Positions 26,736-35,434 are shown, counted from the first letter of the stretch. The stretch is 51,375 nucleotides of DNA from Ruminococcus sp. Phil15 (GCA_001940995.1 MSHC01000028.1:1-51375), one strand, 5' to 3'. The notes: a model not told the origin generated them from the letters alone. Numbers and translations are program-made.

Positions 26736-26765
26736 TTGACAAATCGTATAAAAACACCGTATACT
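26736..26765 (+). promoter_or_regulatory. Sigma-A promoter of glnN
   Basis: TTGACA (26736-26741), 18 nt, TATACT (26760-26765). It gives a leader of roughly 95 nt. Confidence 0.75.
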
Positions 26766-26783
26766 TTATATTGAGATGTTGTA

Positions 26784-26810
26784 AACAGCGGAGAATATGC
26801 TGTTATAACA
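26784..26810 (+). promoter_or_regulatory. Hairpin and palindrome in the glnN leader
   Basis: AACAGC (26784-26789) pairs with GCTGTT (26799-26804) across a 9-nt loop, and TGTTATAACA (26801-26810) is a perfect 10-nt palindrome overlapping the second arm. It may be an operator or RNA control site for nitrogen regulation. It does not fit the GlnR box (TGTNA-N7-TNACA) or a paired-hexaloop ANTAR target. Confidence 0.4.
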
Positions 26811-26821
26811 GTAATATTTCT

Positions 26822-26871
26822 ATGAGAGGAGGACACATATTCCATACTTTGGAATGTGGTCAGAATATATG
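26822..26871 (+). promoter_or_regulatory. Hairpin-spaced ribosome binding site of glnN (copy 3 of 3)
   Basis: ATGAGAGGAGGA (26822-26833), then a hairpin of CACATATTCC with GGAATGTG (26834-26843, 26851-26858; 8 bp, 2-nt bulge), 10 nt, then ATG 26869. The gene's alternative ATG at 26854 is inside the hairpin arm. A short ORF starting MRGGHIFHTL begins at 26822. Confidence 0.65.
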
Positions 26872-28950
26872 TCAGTACCTGAGATTTTCGGCTGCGATGT
26901 CTTTAATGAAGCCGTAATGAGCGAAAGACTCCCCGCAGACGTCTATGCGTCACTCAAGAAAACAATAGAAGAGGGCAAGCATCTCGACCTCTCCCTCGCA
27001 AATTCCGTGGCTGCCGTAATGAAAGACTGGGCAGTAGAAAAGGGCGCAACCCACTATACACACTGGTTTCAGCCAATGACGGGTATTACCGCTGAAAAGC
27101 ACGACGGCTTTATCTCTCCGTCGGGCGACGGCCATGTTATTATGGAGTTCTCCGGTAAAGAGCTTATCAAGGGAGAAACAGATGCGTCATCTTTCCCCTC
27201 AGGCGGCCTGCGTGCAACCTTTGAAGCAAGGGGTTATACAGCCTGGGACCCTACATCGTTCGTGTTCATTAAGAACAATATTATGTGTATTCCTACAGCA
27301 TTCTGTTCTTATAACGGAGAAGCCCTCGACAAGAGAACGCCGCTTCTGCGTTCAATGGAAGCTATCAATAAATCCGCAATGAGAGTCCTTAAAATCCTCG
27401 GAAGCGACGCTACTCACGTTACGCCAAACGTAGGCGCAGAGCAGGAGTATTTTCTCATCGACAGGGAAATGTATTCCAAGAGAAAGGACCTCATCTATAC
27501 CGCCCGTTCCCTCTACGGCGCAAAGCCGCCTAAAACTCAGGAGCTTGACGACCACTATTTCGGTACAATTAAAACAAGGGTATCTGCATATATGGACGAC
27601 CTAGATGAACAGCTCTGGAAGCTGGGAGTCCTTGCGAAAACAAAGCATAACGAGGTCGCACCTTGTCAGCACGAGCTTGCTCCTATATTTACAGCCGCAA
27701 ACGTCGCTACCGACCATAACCAGCTTACAATGGAGGTTATGAAGCGTACCGCAAGACGCCACGGTTTTAAGTGCCTGCTTACTGAGAAGCCCTTTGAATA
27801 CGTTAACGGCTCAGGAAAACACGTCAACTGGTCGCTGTCTACAAATACTGGTGAAAACCTGCTCAAGCCCGGTAAAACGCCTCTGGAAAACGCACAGTTT
27901 CTCCTGTTCCTATCCGCCGTAATAAAAGGCGTAAATAAGTATCAGGACCTGCTCCGAGTTTCTGTCGCTTCTGCAAATAACGACCATAGATTAGGTGCGT
28001 CCGAAGCGCCGCCGGCAATCATCTCCATTTTCCTCGGTGACGAGCTTACCGCCGTCCTCAACTCTATAGTAAAGGACGAGGAGTACCACTCCGCAGGAAA
28101 GCAGAATATGGAGGTCGGCGTTGATATCCTCCCTAACTTTGCAAAGGATACGACCGACAGAAACAGAACGTCCCCATTTGCTTTCACAGGCAATAAGTTT
28201 GAATTTCGTTCACCGGGTTCAAAGCTGTCTGTCGCAGGCCCTACAACCTTTATCAATACTATCGTCGCAGATGTCCTTGACGAATTTGCCGATGAGCTTG
28301 AAGGCGCAAAAGAATTAAGACCTGCAATTTATAAGCTTATCAAAAAGACAATTGAAGAAAACGGCGAAATCATCTTCAACGGCGACGGATACAGCCAGGG
28401 CTGGGTAGAGGAAGCAAAAAGACGTGGACTCAAGAATTATCCTACAACGCCCGATGCGCTGCCGCATTTTGGCGATAAGAAGAATATCGAGCTTTTTGCA
28501 AGACATAACGTTTACAGCGAAACTGAGATCCGATCAAGAATTGAAATCCTCTTTGAGGAGTATATCAAGACGATCAAAATCGAAGCAAGAACGATGCTCG
28601 ATATGGCTAATAAGGATATCTTCCCGGCGGTATCAGAATGTGTAAGAGATTACGCAAAAACTGCAAAGCTTGTTTCCGATTGCGGTATGTCGGCAGAGTT
28701 TGAAATGCATATGGTAAAGAAGCTTACAGAGCTTACTTCTAAGATGCATAAGGCTTATGAAAAGCTTGAAAAGGTTACTGAACACCTGGAAAAGCATATA
28801 AACGAAGGCGAAGCAATCGCAATCTACTGCAAGGATACGGTTATCCCTGCAATGAAAAAGCTCCGTGCCCCTGCCGATGAGATTGAATCTCTTGTCGGAA
28901 AGAAGTACTGGCCTTATCCTACATACGGCGAACTCCTGTTCTATGTGTAA
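26869..28950 (+). CDS. glnN: Type III glutamine synthetase
   Basis: 693 aa from ATG 26869, chosen because family members begin close to this MSVPEIFGCDVFNEAVM segment. Large GSIII-type enzyme making glutamine from glutamate, ammonia and ATP. Motifs: KGATHYTHWFQPMTG, FPSGGLRATFEARGYTAWDP, VGAEQEYFLID, the substrate and ATP region PCQHELAPIFTAANVATDHN, and NGSGKHVNWSLSTNTGENLL; LGASEAPPAIIS follows. Length is typical of the type III class (about 700 aa versus 450 for type I). It has its own promoter, structured leader and terminator, so it is independently regulated. Confidence 0.97.
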   Translation: MSVPEIFGCDVFNEAVMSERLPADVYASLKKTIEEGKHLDLSLANSVAAVMKDWAVEKGATHYTHWFQPMTGITAEKHDGFISPSGDGHVIMEFSGKELIKGETDASSFPSGGLRATFEARGYTAWDPTSFVFIKNNIMCIPTAFCSYNGEALDKRTPLLRSMEAINKSAMRVLKILGSDATHVTPNVGAEQEYFLIDREMYSKRKDLIYTARSLYGAKPPKTQELDDHYFGTIKTRVSAYMDDLDEQLWKLGVLAKTKHNEVAPCQHELAPIFTAANVATDHNQLTMEVMKRTARRHGFKCLLTEKPFEYVNGSGKHVNWSLSTNTGENLLKPGKTPLENAQFLLFLSAVIKGVNKYQDLLRVSVASANNDHRLGASEAPPAIISIFLGDELTAVLNSIVKDEEYHSAGKQNMEVGVDILPNFAKDTTDRNRTSPFAFTGNKFEFRSPGSKLSVAGPTTFINTIVADVLDEFADELEGAKELRPAIYKLIKKTIEENGEIIFNGDGYSQGWVEEAKRRGLKNYPTTPDALPHFGDKKNIELFARHNVYSETEIRSRIEILFEEYIKTIKIEARTMLDMANKDIFPAVSECVRDYAKTAKLVSDCGMSAEFEMHMVKKLTELTSKMHKAYEKLEKVTEHLEKHINEGEAIAIYCKDTVIPAMKKLRAPADEIESLVGKKYWPYPTYGELLFYV

Positions 28951-28962
28951 ATAATTTGTGAC

Positions 28963-28989
28963 AAAACCGACCCATAGGGTCGGTTTTTT
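28963..28989 (+). terminator. Intrinsic terminator after glnN
   Basis: 11-bp stem AAAACCGACCC/GGGTCGGTTTT with a 3-nt loop (28963-28987), T-rich end. Confidence 0.88.
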
Positions 28990-29041
28990 GTTGTGTTTTT
29001 TAGTCAAGTTTAACAAATATTAGTCAACATATTTGAAGATA

Positions 29042-29070
29042 TTGCAATTTGCAACAATAGATGCTACAAT
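29042..29070 (+). promoter_or_regulatory. Sigma-A promoter of the GGDEF/EAL gene
   Basis: TTGCAA (29042-29047), 17 nt, TACAAT (29065-29070), followed by a roughly 38-nt leader. No c-di-GMP riboswitch is visible in it. Confidence 0.65.
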
Positions 29071-29114
29071 TGTCTTAATAGGTTATGTCTGGTTAACAAA
29101 TGAGAGGTGAGAGT

Positions 29115-31526
29115 ATGAACACTGATAGCATCTTGATTTTCTATAACACCAAAAACAGAACATTTGTCTACAACAGCGATATGTCTGTACTTGCAGGATG
29201 TTTTGACGAGCGGCCAATGTGGCAGGTTCTCGCTGAAGACAAATTTGCTTCCGAAGGAAGCGTAAACAGATTTAATTCAAAGCTTGAAGAAGTGTCCGCA
29301 TCATCTTTACCAAAAGCCGTGTATACAGAGCTTTCTCTCAAAAGCGCACAGGGACTGTGGCACCGCTGGATGGCAGGCTTTATTACAGACGGAAAAAGCG
29401 ACGTAGTTACAATAACTCTCACGGACACAGGTAACGTAGTTACGGCACGAATCGACGAGCTTACGGGTCTGCGTACACGAAAAGCGTTCTGTAACGAAAT
29501 TAAATCCGTGCTTGCAAACAATATGGAAAAAGCGGTTCGTGGAGAATATGTCATCATCTATCTTGATATTATTAAATTCAAAGCTGTAAACGAAGCGTTC
29601 GGTATGGAAAAGGGCGATGAATTTCTAACGTATATCGGTAAATCGCTAGACGGTATGATAGGGGAGAACGGCATATCTTGTAGAATTGAGGCCGACCGCT
29701 TCGCCGCATTCATCGACATTGCAGAAAATACCGCTGAAACAGTTATTAATATGCTCGATGAAGCAATCACCGCATATGATATCCCTATTGAAATTATGTT
29801 TAACGCAGGCGTCTATGTTATAGGAAAGGAAGGTATTTCCGTTGACGCAATGCTCGACAGGGCGATTCTTGCACAGTCTACGATCAAGGGTAACTATAAT
29901 GACCTCTTTGCTTATTATTCCGAAGAATTATTGAGTGATATGCTCGGAGAACAGGAAATAGTAGGTATGATGGCGGCCGCCCTCTCAGATAAACAGTTTG
30001 TTGTGTATTATCAGCCTCAGTATAACCATACCACAGGTATGATTATAGGTGCAGAAGCCTTGGCAAGATGGAATAACCCTGAAAAAGGCTTAATCTCGCC
30101 GGGCGTGTTTATTCCTATATTTGAAAGAAACGGCTTTATAACCAACCTTGACCTGTATATTTTTGAATCTGTATGTAAGTTCATACGCAAATGTATAGAC
30201 AATAAATACGTTCTTATTCCTATATCAACAAACTTCTCAAGATATGATATATTCTATCCGGACTTTGTTGAAAAGCTTGAGGAAATCCGTAACAAGTACG
30301 ACGTGCCGGTAAAGTATCTCAGGGTTGAGATAACCGAAACCTCTATCCTGGGCGGAAGTATCCGCACAAATGAAGTTATAGCAAAGCTCCACGAGCGTGG
30401 CTATGTAGTGGAAATGGACGACTTCGGAAGCGGATATTCCTCGCTTAACGTACTAAAGGATATCGAGCTTGATATCATTAAGCTTGATATGCGCTTTCTC
30501 TCAACCGGACAGGACAATAATAAGGGCGGCACGATTATAAGTTCGGTAGTAAGAATGGCAAAATGGTTGAGTATGCCCGTTATTGCAGAAGGCGTAGAAA
30601 CAGTACAGCAGGCTGACTTTTTGAGAAGCATCGGCTGCGACTATATCCAAGGCTTCCTGTATTCAAAACCGCTTCCAGAGGATAAATATGTAGGACTTAT
30701 AAGTTCAGGCCTCGTAGGAGCCGCCATACCTCAGATGAAGCTTATCGAAAATCTTGACGCCAATAATTTCTGGAATCCGTATTCGCTCGAAACGCTTATA
30801 TACAGCAATTATGTCGGCGGTGCGGCAATCTTCGATTACCATGACGGAAAGATTGAAATTCTTCGTGTTAACACGAAATATCTCAGCGAAATTTGTATGA
30901 ATCTCACCGAAAAGGACCTGATAGAGTCAGATCCGCTTGAAGTGTTTGATGAGGAGAATAAAAAAATCTATCTCGATATGCTCGAAAAGGCTATTGAAAC
31001 AGGCGAAGAACAGGAATGCGAAACATGGAGAACTCTCTCGTCGGGTTGCTGTGGCGATGAATATGTTTGCATACGTTCAAATGTCCGTATGATAGGTAAG
31101 AGCGAAAACAGCATAATGTTCTATGCCATGATCAGAAACATTACTACCGAGAAGCATTATTACGATTCAATCCTAAATAGCGAGCGCATTTTTAAGGCTG
31201 CAAGCGAACAGGTTGGTATCTATTTCTGGGATTTTATATTCGCAACAAGGGCTATGCACCCGTGCTTCCGTTGTATGCGTGATTTGGGACTGCCTCCGCT
31301 TGTAACAAATTATCCTTATCCACTTATCGAACAGGATATATTCCCACCTGAGTATGCAGACATATTTGAAGGCTGGTGTGAACAGATCCGTAATGGCACT
31401 AAGGAGGTTAGCGGAGTAGTACCTCTGACATCTGACAGAATACCGTTTTTGATTCGTGTTACAGGCGAATACGACGAAGTAGGAAACCCTGTGAAAGCAT
31501 ATTGCTCAGCTACGTTAGCAGGATAA
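29115..31526 (+). CDS. Degenerate GGDEF plus EAL c-di-GMP phosphodiesterase with C-terminal PAS-like region
   Basis: 803 aa, no membrane segment seen. A GGDEF domain (about 115-260) opens with ITLTDTGNVVTARIDELTGL but its active site reads RIEADRF in place of GGDEF, so it should not make c-di-GMP. The EAL domain (about 285-535) looks active: EALARW, the NFSR asparagine, EITET, DDFGSGYSS, IIKLDMRF, AEGVET and QGFLYSKPL. The C-terminal 250 residues hold one or two PAS-like units. The ATG at 29115 has AGAGGTGA 5 nt away and is preferred over the ATG at 29100. Expected role: breaking down c-di-GMP, with the dead GGDEF as regulatory (for example GTP-binding) domain. Confidence 0.9.
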   Translation: MNTDSILIFYNTKNRTFVYNSDMSVLAGCFDERPMWQVLAEDKFASEGSVNRFNSKLEEVSASSLPKAVYTELSLKSAQGLWHRWMAGFITDGKSDVVTITLTDTGNVVTARIDELTGLRTRKAFCNEIKSVLANNMEKAVRGEYVIIYLDIIKFKAVNEAFGMEKGDEFLTYIGKSLDGMIGENGISCRIEADRFAAFIDIAENTAETVINMLDEAITAYDIPIEIMFNAGVYVIGKEGISVDAMLDRAILAQSTIKGNYNDLFAYYSEELLSDMLGEQEIVGMMAAALSDKQFVVYYQPQYNHTTGMIIGAEALARWNNPEKGLISPGVFIPIFERNGFITNLDLYIFESVCKFIRKCIDNKYVLIPISTNFSRYDIFYPDFVEKLEEIRNKYDVPVKYLRVEITETSILGGSIRTNEVIAKLHERGYVVEMDDFGSGYSSLNVLKDIELDIIKLDMRFLSTGQDNNKGGTIISSVVRMAKWLSMPVIAEGVETVQQADFLRSIGCDYIQGFLYSKPLPEDKYVGLISSGLVGAAIPQMKLIENLDANNFWNPYSLETLIYSNYVGGAAIFDYHDGKIEILRVNTKYLSEICMNLTEKDLIESDPLEVFDEENKKIYLDMLEKAIETGEEQECETWRTLSSGCCGDEYVCIRSNVRMIGKSENSIMFYAMIRNITTEKHYYDSILNSERIFKAASEQVGIYFWDFIFATRAMHPCFRCMRDLGLPPLVTNYPYPLIEQDIFPPEYADIFEGWCEQIRNGTKEVSGVVPLTSDRIPFLIRVTGEYDEVGNPVKAYCSATLAG

Positions 31527-31552
31527 AAAATTAATAGTTTACTCTACTAAAT

Positions 31553-31594
31553 AGCATCGACCCTTTGCCATTTTGGCAAGAGGTCGATGTTTTG
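31553..31594. terminator. Terminator between the EAL gene and cotJC
   Basis: 8-bp outer stem CATCGACC/GGTCGATG (31555-31562, 31582-31589) with an inner TTTGCC/GGCAAG extension; TTTTGCTTTTT follows on the plus strand. Confidence 0.8.
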
Positions 31595-31598
31595 CTTT

Positions 31599-32198
31599 TT
31601 ACTTCTTGTCGAAGCTGGGATTGTATGCGTAGAAATTCTTGGAGTCAAGCATATCCTGAACAAGTCTGAGTCCCTCGCCGAAACGCTGGAAGTGTACGAT
31701 TTCACGTTCACGCAGGAACTTGATAGGATCTCTTACATCAGGGTCGTCTATGAGCCTTAAAAGATTGTCATAAGACTTTCTTGCTTTCTGCTCTGCTGCT
31801 AAATCCTCTGAAAGGTCAGCGATCGCATCGCCTGTAGACTGGAAAACCTCGGCAGAGAAGGGAACACCTGAAGCCGCAACAGGGTAAATACCCGTTGTGT
31901 GGTCTACAAAGTAAGCGTCAAATCCGCCCTGCTTTATTTCCTTTTCGGTAAGGTTTCTCGTAAGCTGGAAGATGATTGCTGAAACCATCTCCATGTGACC
32001 TAGTTCCTCAGTGCCAATGTCCGTTAAAATTCCCTGTACCTGACGGCATGGAGCAGAGTATCTCTGATTTAAATATCTCATAGAAGCGCCAAGCTCGCCG
32101 TCCGGACCGCCAAGCTGACTCATAATAAGCTTAGCAAGCGCAGGATCCGGATTTTTGATGTTAACAGGATACTGAAGCATCTTTTTGTATTGCCACAT
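31599..32198 (-). CDS. cotJC: Spore coat protein CotJC (manganese-catalase family)
   Basis: 199 aa, ferritin-like di-metal protein. MWQYKKMLQYPVNIKNPDP and GGPDGELGASMRYLNQRY are diagnostic; metal ligands are expected in TDIGTEELGHMEM and EREIVHFQRFGE. It is a catalase-like component of the spore coat, assembled with CotJA. The start overlaps the cotJB stop in TGATG, with GAAAGGGG upstream, so translation is coupled. It is the last gene of the cotJ operon. Confidence 0.95.
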   Translation of the reverse strand: MWQYKKMLQYPVNIKNPDPALAKLIMSQLGGPDGELGASMRYLNQRYSAPCRQVQGILTDIGTEELGHMEMVSAIIFQLTRNLTEKEIKQGGFDAYFVDHTTGIYPVAASGVPFSAEVFQSTGDAIADLSEDLAAEQKARKSYDNLLRLIDDPDVRDPIKFLREREIVHFQRFGEGLRLVQDMLDSKNFYAYNPSFDKK

Positions 32199-32458
32199 CA
32201 GCTTTCACCCCTTTCCCAAGGAAATGCGCAGGTGGACCATGTCCACTTGCCCTCGTTTACTACACCCATCGCTGTAATCGGACCGTATGTCCGTTCGTAT
32301 TCCTCTATAAGCTTTTCTTTCATTTCCCTGTGCTTGTGATAGTATTCAAGCGCCTCCTTGCAGGTAGGATGGCTGTCAAGATAAAGCATTACGTCATAAA
32401 GAACAAATGCCTGATCCTGAATCTTTCTCATAAGCTTCTGTTTGTCAGATAGAGCCAT
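32198..32458 (-). CDS. cotJB: Spore coat protein CotJB
   Basis: 86 aa: LMRKIQDQAFVLYDVMLYLDSHPTC (broken here: LMRKIQDQAF, then YDVMLYLDSHP), EALEYYHKHR and a C-terminal WTWSTCAFPWE patch are typical. The start overlaps the end of cotJA by 14 nt, and its Shine-Dalgarno AAAGGAGG lies within a 12-nt palindrome, AGGAGGCCTCCT. It is required with CotJC for coat assembly in Bacillus. Confidence 0.92.
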   Translation of the reverse strand: MALSDKQKLMRKIQDQAFVLYDVMLYLDSHPTCKEALEYYHKHREMKEKLIEEYERTYGPITAMGVVNEGKWTWSTCAFPWERGES

Positions 32459-32696
32459 TTGAGGAGGCCTCCTTTCCTAAAAACGGCAGGTCAAGACTCG
32501 GGAACATTGTGCCTCTGGAAAGGGCAAGCTCCGGGTCATACGGCTCTTCCCACTTCTGGAAAGGCACGTACATCATGCCGATAGGAGTGCTTTGTGGGAA
32601 TTTGCCTGTAGCAGTCTTGCATTCGCTTACTTTTGCCGGGCTGTTTTCATTGCTTCCCCAAAGCTTCATTGCAAGCTCGTTTGTGTTTAATTCCAC
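32445..32696 (-). CDS. cotJA: Spore coat protein CotJA
   Basis: 83 aa from GTG 32696, which has AAAAGGAG 9 nt upstream; the open frame extends 93 nt further with no site. Family features: TPIGMMYVPFQKWEEPYDPE, then LSRGTMFPSLDLPFLG. It is the first gene of the operon. In Bacillus cotJ is driven by sigma-E in the mother cell. Upstream on the minus strand I see no convincing sigma-E promoter, only weak partial matches. Confidence 0.88.
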   Translation of the reverse strand: MELNTNELAMKLWGSNENSPAKVSECKTATGKFPQSTPIGMMYVPFQKWEEPYDPELALSRGTMFPSLDLPFLGKEASSNGSI

Positions 32697-32808
32697 AGTA
32701 AAAATCTCCTTTTGCTGAATTGTAAGGTCTTTGCAACCTCGATACATAATATTCCATAATACGATATAATGTGACAAAATCCCTATCAAGATTTTTTCTT
32801 AAAACCCC

Positions 32809-32837
32809 TTGCAATTTTAAAGATAATGTGTTATACT
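32809..32837 (+). promoter_or_regulatory. Sigma-A promoter of secG
   Basis: TTGCAA (32809-32814), 17 nt, TATACT (32832-32837). Confidence 0.7.
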
Positions 32838-32879
32838 AAATAGGTATGTTAATGTGAAATATCTATGGAGGTAAAACAA

Positions 32880-33134
32880 ATGACAACAGTTGAAATTATT
32901 CTCGGCGGCGTGCTTTTAGTTGCTTGCCTTATTATCATTCTTATAGTTCTTATACAGGAAGGCAAGGATCAGGGTCTTACTTCTGCTGTCGGCGGTGGAA
33001 ACACTGATACATTTTTCGGCAAGAACGAAAGCAGAACAAAGGAAGCAAAGCTTAACAGATGGACAAAGATTGCAGCTTTTATCTTCTTTGCAATTGCTCT
33101 TGCAGTAAACATCGTAATTCCTTTTGTAAAGTAA
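32880..33134 (+). CDS. secG: Preprotein translocase subunit SecG
   Basis: 84 aa from ATG 32880, with TGGAGGT 7 nt upstream. Two membrane helices: IILGGVLLVACLIIILIVLI near the N-terminus and AAFIFFAIALAVNIVIPF at the end, with the conserved QEGKDQGLTSAVGGG loop between. Part of SecYEG. It lies just ahead of rnr as in many Firmicutes, but separated from it by a terminator. Confidence 0.93.
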   Translation: MTTVEIILGGVLLVACLIIILIVLIQEGKDQGLTSAVGGGNTDTFFGKNESRTKEAKLNRWTKIAAFIFFAIALAVNIVIPFVK

Positions 33135-33140
33135 AAATTC

Positions 33141-33167
33141 GCCTCCTGCTTATGCGGGAGGCTTTTT
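33141..33167 (+). terminator. Intrinsic terminator after secG
   Basis: 9-bp stem GCCTCCTGC/GCGGGAGGC with one wobble (33141-33149, 33154-33162), then T5. rnr is therefore transcribed by read-through or by an unrecognised promoter. Confidence 0.85.
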
Positions 33168-33241
33168 CGTAAAATTAATGTAAGAATAGAGCGTATCAAG
33201 CAATAATAAACATAAGTCCTTCAAAAAGGAGGGAATGTTAA

Positions 33242-35380
33242 ATGAAAAAGACAGATAAAACAGATTACGAAAAGCTTATTATTCATAAAATAACAAAGCA
33301 GGGCAAGAAGCCTGTTAAGTTTAAAGTCCTGCTTTCCGATATGAAAAAGTCAGTCCATAAGTTCGATTTCGACGCATTTACAAAGTCACTCGAAAAGCTG
33401 AAAAGAGAGGGCAGGCTTATCGAAGGCGACAAGGGAATCATATTAGCTGATTTAAAGAAGCTAATAAGGTGCGAGGTCGTGAGAGTGTCTAAAACCTTTG
33501 GCTTTGTAAGACGCCTAAAAGATAATACAGAGTATTTTGTCGCAGGCAGGGCATTAAAGGGTGCAATGCCGTCAGATATAGTCCTCTGCCGTGAAGTGAA
33601 AAGTAACGGAAGCTCGCCCGAAGCCGAGGTAGTAACCGTCGCAGAAGAAAACTGCAACAGGTTTACAGGCGATATAGTTAAGGAATTCGGCAGGCTTAGG
33701 GTTATGCCAGATAACCTTTCCAAAAACGCAATGGATTTCAGAAACGACGACGGCATAGCTGTCGCTGAGGGCGATAAGGTAATGGCGGAAATAGTAAAGC
33801 GTGGAAGTTCCCACAGCGAGCATATCTGCCGTATCTTGTCGTCATTCGGCAGTTCTCTCAGAGCATCCGTATGCGCATTGTCTGTACTCGACGTCAACGG
33901 CGTAACGCCCGTTTTTCCGCCTGAGGTGATAGCAAATGCAAGAGAAGTAAGCGACTATCGTGAAATCTCAAGACAGGGCGAAAAACGCCTTGACCTGAGA
34001 GATAAGAAAATCTTTACGATAGACGGCGCAGATACTAAGGATATCGACGATGCAATATCCGTTTCCAGAACCGATTATGGCTACGAGCTGGGCGTCCATA
34101 TCGCAGACGTTTCCCATTACGTCCGCCCAAGAACAGCACTCGACGATGAAGCGTTCAAAAGGGGTACAAGCGTCTACTATGCAAACCGTGTAGTTCCTAT
34201 GCTTCCAAAGGAGTTGTCAAACGGTATTTGCTCCCTCAATCCAAATGAGGACAGGCTTGCGTTTTCCTGCCTTATGAAGCTGGACAGCGACGGTATTGTT
34301 ATAAGCTTCGATTTTAAGAAAACCATTATCCGCTCAAGAGTCAAGGGCGTGTACAGCGAAATAAACGAACTTCTCGAGGGCTTTAATTCAAAAGCGCTTT
34401 CCGAGAAATACTCCGAAGTGATGGACTGCCTGCCTGTAATGGACGAGCTTGCAAAGAAGCTTAAAAAGCGTAAGATAAGCCGTGGCGCACCGTCTCTCGA
34501 AAGCGTGGAAAGCAAGCTTGTCATAAGCGACGAGGATATCTGCGTTGACGTTATGCCGAGAGAGCGTGGCAGAAGCGAGGAGCTTATCGAGGACTTTATG
34601 CTGCTGGCAAACGAGTGTGCCGCAAGATTCGGCAAGAGCCATAAGCTTCCGTTTGTTTACCGTGTCCACGAGGATCCAAGCGCAGAAAAGCTCGGAACAT
34701 ATAAAGGCTATCTTACGCTCCTTAATGTCCCGTTCCCGAATAACAAGATGAAGTTTGAGCCAAAAGACTTTTCGGATATCCTGAAAAGCGTGAAGAACAC
34801 CAAAAACGAGCTTGCCGTTAATAATATGACGCTCCGCACAATGGCAAAAGCTAAGTATTCGGTAGAGCCTATCGGACATTTTGGACTAGTCCTCTCTGAT
34901 TATGCGCATTTTACATCTCCGATAAGGCGTTATCCCGACCTTGCAATTCACCGCATTATGACAGCCTACCTCGCAGGGGTTTTCTCCTACGATGAGTGCG
35001 TAAAGCGGTATGCGTCGTTTGCCGATTCTGCCGCAGAAAATTCAACTAATGCCGAAATCCGCGCGATGACAATCGAACGTGACTGTGAGGAAAGATACAA
35101 AGCGGAGTATATGAAATCCCGGATAGGCAATGTGATTGACGGAGTCATCTCATCGGCTGCAAGCTTCGGAGTTTTCGTGATATTGCCCAATACCTGTGAG
35201 GGCCTTGTCCATATTGATACCTTGCCCGAGGGCGAGTATTATTTCGACGGCGCAGTATCCCTCCGTAATATGAACACAGGCGTTAAATATGCAGTAGGCG
35301 ACCCTATGCGTGTAAAAGTTACAGGCGTCAACGTCAGCGCTGGAAAGGTAGATTTTGAGCCTGTTTTCTCAGAAGAATAA
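33242..35380 (+). CDS. rnr: Ribonuclease R
   Basis: 712 aa 3'-5' exoribonuclease. N-terminal winged helix (about 1-65), cold-shock domains (about 70-220), the RNB catalytic domain with IDGADTKDIDDAIS (the metal-binding aspartates), VHIADVSHYVRP, then YAHFTSPIRRYPDLAIHR, and a C-terminal S1 domain (GNVIDGVISSAASFGVFVIL). AAAAAGGAGGG precedes the ATG. The common partner smpB is not next to it; the following gene points the other way. Confidence 0.96.
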   Translation: MKKTDKTDYEKLIIHKITKQGKKPVKFKVLLSDMKKSVHKFDFDAFTKSLEKLKREGRLIEGDKGIILADLKKLIRCEVVRVSKTFGFVRRLKDNTEYFVAGRALKGAMPSDIVLCREVKSNGSSPEAEVVTVAEENCNRFTGDIVKEFGRLRVMPDNLSKNAMDFRNDDGIAVAEGDKVMAEIVKRGSSHSEHICRILSSFGSSLRASVCALSVLDVNGVTPVFPPEVIANAREVSDYREISRQGEKRLDLRDKKIFTIDGADTKDIDDAISVSRTDYGYELGVHIADVSHYVRPRTALDDEAFKRGTSVYYANRVVPMLPKELSNGICSLNPNEDRLAFSCLMKLDSDGIVISFDFKKTIIRSRVKGVYSEINELLEGFNSKALSEKYSEVMDCLPVMDELAKKLKKRKISRGAPSLESVESKLVISDEDICVDVMPRERGRSEELIEDFMLLANECAARFGKSHKLPFVYRVHEDPSAEKLGTYKGYLTLLNVPFPNNKMKFEPKDFSDILKSVKNTKNELAVNNMTLRTMAKAKYSVEPIGHFGLVLSDYAHFTSPIRRYPDLAIHRIMTAYLAGVFSYDECVKRYASFADSAAENSTNAEIRAMTIERDCEERYKAEYMKSRIGNVIDGVISSAASFGVFVILPNTCEGLVHIDTLPEGEYYFDGAVSLRNMNTGVKYAVGDPMRVKVTGVNVSAGKVDFEPVFSEE

Positions 35381-35384
35381 AAAT

Positions 35385-35434
35385 AATCCACAGCGTTCCG
35401 ATACACTTCAGTATCCGAATGACTGTGGATTTTT
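35385..35434. terminator. Bidirectional terminator between rnr and the pseudouridine synthase gene
   Basis: 9-bp outer stem AATCCACAG/CTGTGGATT (35385-35393, 35423-35431) with an inner GATAC/GTATC stem. A-rich on the left and T-rich on the right. Confidence 0.82.

Noticed and set aside
26784-26820. GlnR operator or ANTAR target in the glnN leader
   Set aside because: Spacing does not fit TGTNA-N7-TNACA, and the hairpin loop has 9 nt, not the hexaloop pair expected.
26714-26821. Start of an ORF upstream of the glnN leader ATG
   Set aside because: It runs across the promoter; only the short frame from 26822 is discussed, and its coding status is uncertain.
29071-29114. c-di-GMP riboswitch before the GGDEF/EAL gene
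   Set aside because: The leader is only about 40 nt and lacks the conserved core.
32697-32790. Sigma-E promoter for cotJ
   Set aside because: Only partial matches (GTCACATT, then AATATTAT 14 nt on) to the consensus; not good enough to annotate.
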